Shown one piece after another: positions 60,541 to 64,000 of a stretch of DNA of 64,000 bases. The stretch lies in contig AP006628.2 of NCBI GenBank assembly GCA_000009845.1, positions 530,590 to 594,589 of the forward strand. Direction: 5' to 3'. The position numbers and the translations under genes were made by a program. The notes below the pieces were generated by a model. That model saw only the letters and a program-made list of their open reading frames with translations, was not told where the DNA came from and did no database searches. The stretch is from Onion yellows phytoplasma OY-M. GTDB lineage: Bacteria > Bacillota_I > Bacilli_A > Acholeplasmatales > Acholeplasmataceae. Numbering within the stretch: the first letter of the stretch is position 1; each line of letters starts with the position of its first letter.

Positions 60541-61179
60541 ATGAATGATACCAGTCAAGAAATTAGAATCGGGGGTTGGAATACGAAAACCACCCCTAAC
60601 GATTTAACTCAAATTAAAAACTTTTTAAAAATATTAAAAGAAGATTTAATCAATCTCACTATTATCTCTCATTCTAAAAAGAAAAATACCTACCAAGAAG
60701 CTAATTACCGTCCGAAAAACCAAACTCTCTTTGTCGACCTACAAATCTTAGAAGAAATTAAACAAACGAAAATTACCTTAATTAATGATAATTTCTCTTC
60801 TAGTAATAGTAAACCATTACTTTCTGATTTAACCCCTCTTAAAAGCCAAAAAAACCCCCTTAAACACCTTTATCCTCTTTTCCAAATCAATTATCAAAAT
60901 GAATCTAAAAACAACATCAAAGAATTAATTGGCAAAATTGATGTAAATAAATTAGAAACTTTACAATTATATCAATTAGACTCTCAAAAGCGAGATAAAT
61001 ATAATAAAACCATTAAAACTAACTACAAAAAAGGCTTAAACATCATCTATTATCACCAAGAAGATTTAAAATATATTCATTTCTTCTTAACTAAAGCCAA
61101 ACAAGGTTATCGGGTGAAAAAGTTACGTTCTGGTTATTTATCAAATTTAAATAAAAAAGAATTAAAAACAAATAAATAA
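60541..61179 (+). CDS. PMU hypothetical protein
   Basis: 212 residues, intact, following dnaG by 19 nt with AAAAGGAGAAATTAAAA. Soluble and basic, with strand-helix character (IRIGGWNTKTTPNDLTQIKNFLKIL, FVDLQILEEIKQTKITLIND). No membrane span, no recognised motif. Its place between primase and the iteron array makes a replication-linked role, such as origin binding, plausible. This is inference. Confidence 0.65.
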   Translation: MNDTSQEIRIGGWNTKTTPNDLTQIKNFLKILKEDLINLTIISHSKKKNTYQEANYRPKNQTLFVDLQILEEIKQTKITLINDNFSSSNSKPLLSDLTPLKSQKNPLKHLYPLFQINYQNESKNNIKELIGKIDVNKLETLQLYQLDSQKRDKYNKTIKTNYKKGLNIIYYHQEDLKYIHFFLTKAKQGYRVKKLRSGYLSNLNKKELKTNK

Positions 61180-61187
61180 TTTATAAA

Positions 61188-61318
61188 ATTACCATTTTAT
61201 TACCATTAAGTTACCTTTTTATTACCATTAAGTTACCTTTTTATTACCACTTTATTACCACTTTATTACCGTTTTATTACCATCTTATTACCACTTTATT
61301 ACCACTTTATTACCATTT
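61188..61318. repeat. Iteron-like array, about 12 copies of an 11-bp unit
   Basis: Units ATTACCATTTT, ATTACCACTTT, ATTACCGTTTT and two TTACC variants, spaced 10-12 bp, close to one helical turn. All in one orientation, immediately after the replication genes. Such arrays are typical protein-binding iterons of replication origins. Confidence 0.85.
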
Positions 61319-61681
61319 GCCTCTTTAAAAAACCTATATAAAGATTAACCTATTTAAAGAGTGATACTTTATATTTATATTTTATATCGATAATGATAAT
61401 GATAATCGATATTTGATATTATCGAGTTTATCATTTTTAATCCATTATTATTTATCGATATAAAAAAACTCCTTTTTTTGGTAATTTTATTTTTTTAATT
61501 TTATTTCAATCATTAAATCAACTTTAATTTTAAGTTAATAGCCTTACCAAGTATTTATATATGTATTTTTAAAAAACAAAAAAGATTAACGCTTGAAGTG
61601 CTTATATATAACTGATTTTAGAGTTATAATAGTTAATATATAAATATATTTAAAATAATTTCTAAGATAATTGGTATTAAG
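61319..61681. promoter_or_regulatory. AT-rich region with ATCGAT palindromes, possible PMU origin
   Basis: About 360 bases without genes. TATCGATAATGATAATG and its reverse form near 61384-61410, another ATTATCGAG and TTATCGATAT near 61420-61465 form several inverted repeats. Together with the iterons this could be a duplex-unwinding origin region. AGGTAA-free and without obvious promoters. Confidence 0.45.
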
Positions 61682-62211
61682 ATGCAAAAATTAAAACAAA
61701 AAATTAAATTATTACAAAAAATTATTGAAAAGATTAAAAAAATTGATAAAAAATGGTTTTTTATTTAGTGAACCAATTCAATCCAAATCTTGATTTAACC
61801 ACCATTTTAAAAACAATCCAAATTAAACGAAGTACTTATTACTATTGGTTAAAAATAAAAGATAAACTAAAAGAAAAAGAAGAAAAATACTTTTTACAAG
61901 AAAAAAGAATAGAAGCTTTATGTTTACATCATCAATATTTTTACGGTCATCGCAAAATCACTGATTTATACCAAAAAACTTTTAATGAATTCATTACTAA
62001 GAAAAAAGTTTATCTCATTATGAAAAAAAATAATATTTGTTGTTGTTTAAGACCTAAAAAAAATTTTACTTACCGTAATTTAACAAATAATCTCCAAATA
62101 ATCCCTAATTTAATCAATCAAGATTTTATGGCCACGAAACCTCTTCAAAAAATCTTTACTGACATCACTTATTTCAAAACTAATCAAGGGTTTTTTGTAG
62201 GCGATTACTGA
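61682..62211 (+). pseudogene. tra5: IS3-family transposase (tra5), interrupted by element copy 2
   Basis: A short first frame (MQKLKQKIKLLQKIIEKIKKI from 61682) runs into the second frame at 61753. That frame has the HTH_21-like KRSTYYYWLKIKDKLKEKEE, YGHRKITDLY, and the first Asp of the DDE triad in FTDITYFKTNQG. After CAAG 62185-62188 the frame enters the element and ends GFFVGDY, so the second Asp and the Glu are lost. Tra5 is thought to mobilise PMUs. In intact copies the two frames are joined by a programmed shift or direct fusion. Confidence 0.88.
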
Positions 62212-62354
62212 GTTTTTTAAAAATATTGTTTCTTTTAAAAAAAATCTTTTTCTTATTACTTATATTATAGCATTAATAATTTCAATAATTTAAAGTTTTT
62301 TTTAAGTTTTTGAAATTTATAAATAATTTTATTTATTTTTTTCCAACAACAAAA

Positions 62355-62375
62355 GCCGTCCAATAATTAGACAGC
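62355..62375 (-). terminator. Terminator of the helicase-HUH gene, copy 2
   Basis: Same hairpin as 39990-40010 with one A-to-G type change on the minus strand that keeps a G-U pair; followed by TTTTGTTG. Confidence 0.75.
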
Positions 62376-62423
62376 AAAATTAATTAAAAATATTTAATTT
62401 AAACTAATTTAATCAAAATTAAA

Positions 62424-64000
62424 TTAAGGAGAAAGTTGTAAACTTTGAATATAATTATTTTCAAGATATCTATACCAATATTGACATTCAACTTTATTTA
62501 ATATTTTAATATCTTTTTTTTCATAATCTTTTTTAAGTTTTAATTTAAGTTTTTGTAATTTAAAATATTTTTTAAAATTCTTATTAAGAAAATAATTTTT
62601 TGGTTGAATACTAGATAAATTTAAACTAAAATAATTAGAATTTTGAAATTGATTTGGATTCATATAAGATTTAAACAACAAAGTTAAATTATGTGGAATT
62701 TTAATATTTCTTCCATTAACTCTTTGTTTAATATTCCATTCAAATATATTAGAAAAGTTAAAATTAACAATTGGAAATGAAATTAATTCTATTTCTTTAA
62801 TTATATCATAAGGAAATAATGCCAAAAAAGATTCTTGAGGACAAGAAAAACATGTACGAGAAAATCCAAACAAATGACGACTATAAAAATCAATTCCTTT
62901 ATTAGAATTTGATTCAATTTGTTTATCATTTTTAGAAACATATTTACTAACATATGAAACAATTTTATTAACATAATCTTTTTTATCAAAAGTACCTTTA
63001 TAAAAAACTTTACATTTACTAATTTCAATTTTTTCAAATAAAAGATTTGTTTTTGATGGTCTAAAAATTTGAACATTTTGACTAATTGGATTTAAATGTT
63101 TATAATGTTTTATATTATTTTTATTCATAACAGATGCATAAGCATTAGCCCAAAGCAAAGTAATTTTTGACACTTTAACATTCTTTTTCTCATAATAATT
63201 TTGAGGTATTTTAATATTACCTTTTTCATCTATTTTATGCATTAAATAATCATCATAAAAAATACTCTTATTTCCTTTAATAGGTCGGTTTTTTAAACCC
63301 AAAGCATAATCTTTATCAGTACACAAATAACGAGAATATACACCAAAAGAATTTAAAACATCAATATTAAAAATAATATGATAATGAATAACTCCTAATT
63401 TAGTAGTTTCCAAAGACCAAAAATAACGAAAATCTTGCATTTTGGAATAAACCAAATCTTTTTGAGAGAATTGTTGAAATAAATTTGATAAATAATTTTT
63501 TCTCACTAAACGAATAAAACGTTTCCTTACCTGCCCCATAATATCAGGTTCATGAGTATATTTTATAGTTTTACCTTTTAAATCATCATAAGGAGCTGTC
63601 AAAGTAATAAAAGATATTTTTTTAGAATCTTTGAAATTATATAAAAGTTTATCCTTAGCATTTTGTGAAGAATCTCGATAATGTCTTAAAATTTTTGATT
63701 TTGGTTTAATTTCTTGCAATTTAATTTCTTTTAATTGTTTTTTTAAAGAATAATCCAATTTCAAATCATCATCACTTAATGACAAATACCTTTCTTCTTT
63801 TTTTTCTTTTAAATGTTTTTTATAACATTTAATTCGTTCCAAAGGTTCAAACATAGAATAATTAAACCCTTTTAAACGAGTCTCATAGCCATTATCTTTT
63901 TTTTGTACTTTATAAATATTTTTAGAAATTTCCTTAAATAAAACACATAATTTTAAATAACATTTCTTATAATAAGATTCAGTAATTTGATTAAATTTAT
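62424..64000 (-). CDS. Helicase-HUH fusion protein, copy 2 (HUH part intact; helicase outside window)
   Basis: The frame is open from the right edge to the stop at 62424 (about 525 codons visible). The ATG at 63854 is internal, since KKCYLKLCVLFKEISKNIYKV and following residues upstream match copy 1. It has FITLTAPYDD, GVIHYHIIFN with the HxH site, and the uninterrupted NKIVSYVSKYVSKND with both tyrosines, because the T-run broken in copy 1 is one base longer here. The post-motif domain (FSRTCFSCPQESFLALFPYDII) also reads through. About 95 percent identical to copy 1 by eye. If the helicase half is also intact, this copy may be active. Confidence 0.88.
   Translation of the reverse strand, partial: KFNQITESYYKKCYLKLCVLFKEISKNIYKVQKKDNGYETRLKGFNYSMFEPLERIKCYKKHLKEKKEERYLSLSDDDLKLDYSLKKQLKEIKLQEIKPKSKILRHYRDSSQNAKDKLLYNFKDSKKISFITLTAPYDDLKGKTIKYTHEPDIMGQVRKRFIRLVRKNYLSNLFQQFSQKDLVYSKMQDFRYFWSLETTKLGVIHYHIIFNIDVLNSFGVYSRYLCTDKDYALGLKNRPIKGNKSIFYDDYLMHKIDEKGNIKIPQNYYEKKNVKVSKITLLWANAYASVMNKNNIKHYKHLNPISQNVQIFRPSKTNLLFEKIEISKCKVFYKGTFDKKDYVNKIVSYVSKYVSKNDKQIESNSNKGIDFYSRHLFGFSRTCFSCPQESFLALFPYDIIKEIELISFPIVNFNFSNIFEWNIKQRVNGRNIKIPHNLTLLFKSYMNPNQFQNSNYFSLNLSSIQPKNYFLNKNFKKYFKLQKLKLKLKKDYEKKDIKILNKVECQYWYRYLENNYIQSLQLSP

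Larger units (their letters stand above)
46953..62188 (+). mobile_element. Second PMU, near complete, right-end transposase interrupted
   Basis: Starts with the terminal repeat GGTGTTCCAAAACTTTAGAC and carries the usual PMU set in one direction: sigma factor, ssb, HU, AAA ATPase, membrane/coiled-coil genes, SVM secreted proteins, YqaJ nuclease, tmk, dnaB, dnaG, iterons and tra5. PMUs are replicative composite transposons of phytoplasmas that can exist as circles. The matching right-end repeat would lie beyond tra5 and was not seen, because element copy 2 begins inside tra5 at 62189. Its left end lies inside an older dnaB, so it inserted into another PMU. Confidence 0.8.
62189..64000 (-). mobile_element. 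Helicase-HUH element, copy 2 (left part; runs off window)
   Basis: Directly after CAAG (62185-62188). The first 120 bases are almost identical to copy 1, including the inverted repeat at 62196-62207. It then carries the helicase-HUH gene reading leftward. The rest lies beyond 64000. Same orientation relative to its end as copy 1, but in tra5 instead of the sigma gene. Confidence 0.85.

Noticed and set aside
61188-61318. CRISPR array
   Set aside because: The 11-bp units are directly adjacent with no unique spacers and no cas genes nearby; iterons fit better.

Overview
The window comes from an AT-rich, wall-less plant pathogen, almost certainly a phytoplasma of the aster yellows group ('Candidatus Phytoplasma asteris', onion yellows type). 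The reasons are low GC outside the RNA genes, standard stop codon use, the phytoplasma-specific DUF2963 and SVM-signal families, potential mobile units (PMUs), and a 70-residue secreted peptide at 14809-15021 that I recognise as the virulence factor TENGU. The species call rests on recall of these families, not on a search.

Layout. (1) 1-3.2 kb: the secA start (gene runs off the left edge) with a structured leader, then a NUDIX hydrolase. (2) 4-12 kb: a leftward cluster of three large membrane-anchored coiled-coil genes, an FtsH-like AAA domain lacking its Walker A, and a separate FtsH-like M41 zinc protease. All but the protease are broken by many in-frame stops and 1-nt shifts, and a leftover PCR-walking adaptor sits inside one of them. 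(3) 12.5-16 kb: a DUF2963 protein, a coiled-coil gene cut by a group II intron remnant, tengu, and another secreted protein. (4) 16.4-19.7 kb: an amino-acid ABC transporter. (5) 19.9-20.8 kb: a decayed HsdS-like specificity gene. (6) 21-27.4 kb: a leftward rRNA operon (16S, tRNA-Ile, 23S, 5S) followed by eleven tRNA genes, with two good upstream promoters. (7) 27.6-31.4 kb: a small possible repair protein, a broken solute-binding/permease fusion, a piece of cloning vector (T3 promoter plus polylinker) and a broken Thr-rich secreted protein. (8) 31.8-37.7 kb: gyrB, gyrA, tsaE, tsaB. (9) 38-39.5 kb: a tryptophan-repeat surface protein.

From 39.5 kb the window is mobile DNA. A first PMU end with a truncated sigma gene is interrupted by a 6.9-kb element (39824-46686). 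A second, nearly complete PMU runs from 46953 to about 62.2 kb: sigma factor, ssb, HU, AAA ATPase, coiled-coil membrane proteins, two SVM-type secreted proteins, YqaJ nuclease, tmk, a possible PD-(D/E)XK protein, dnaB, dnaG, 11-bp iterons, tra5. Its tra5 transposase is in turn interrupted by a second copy of the 6.9-kb element, which runs off the right edge.

The most interesting system is this 6.9-kb element. It encodes an unusual single protein of about 1,040 residues: an N-terminal UvrD-type SF1 helicase fused to a C-terminal HUH endonuclease with a two-tyrosine YVSKYVSK motif. This is the reverse of the Rep-then-helicase order in Helitrons. The other genes are nine small, mostly membrane-spanning proteins, including 37- and 54-residue coat-like peptides, resembling a filamentous-phage (plectrovirus-like) module without an obvious assembly ATPase. 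The ends are 12-bp inverted repeats (TGTAGGCGATTA), both left junctions sit directly after CAAG in different host genes, and CAAG also borders the right end. A long GC-rich hairpin beginning inside a TAATATTAC nonamer lies just upstream of the rep-helicase gene. Together these suggest an integrating single-stranded-DNA virus or transposon that uses its own HUH nuclease to enter CAAG/CTTG sites.
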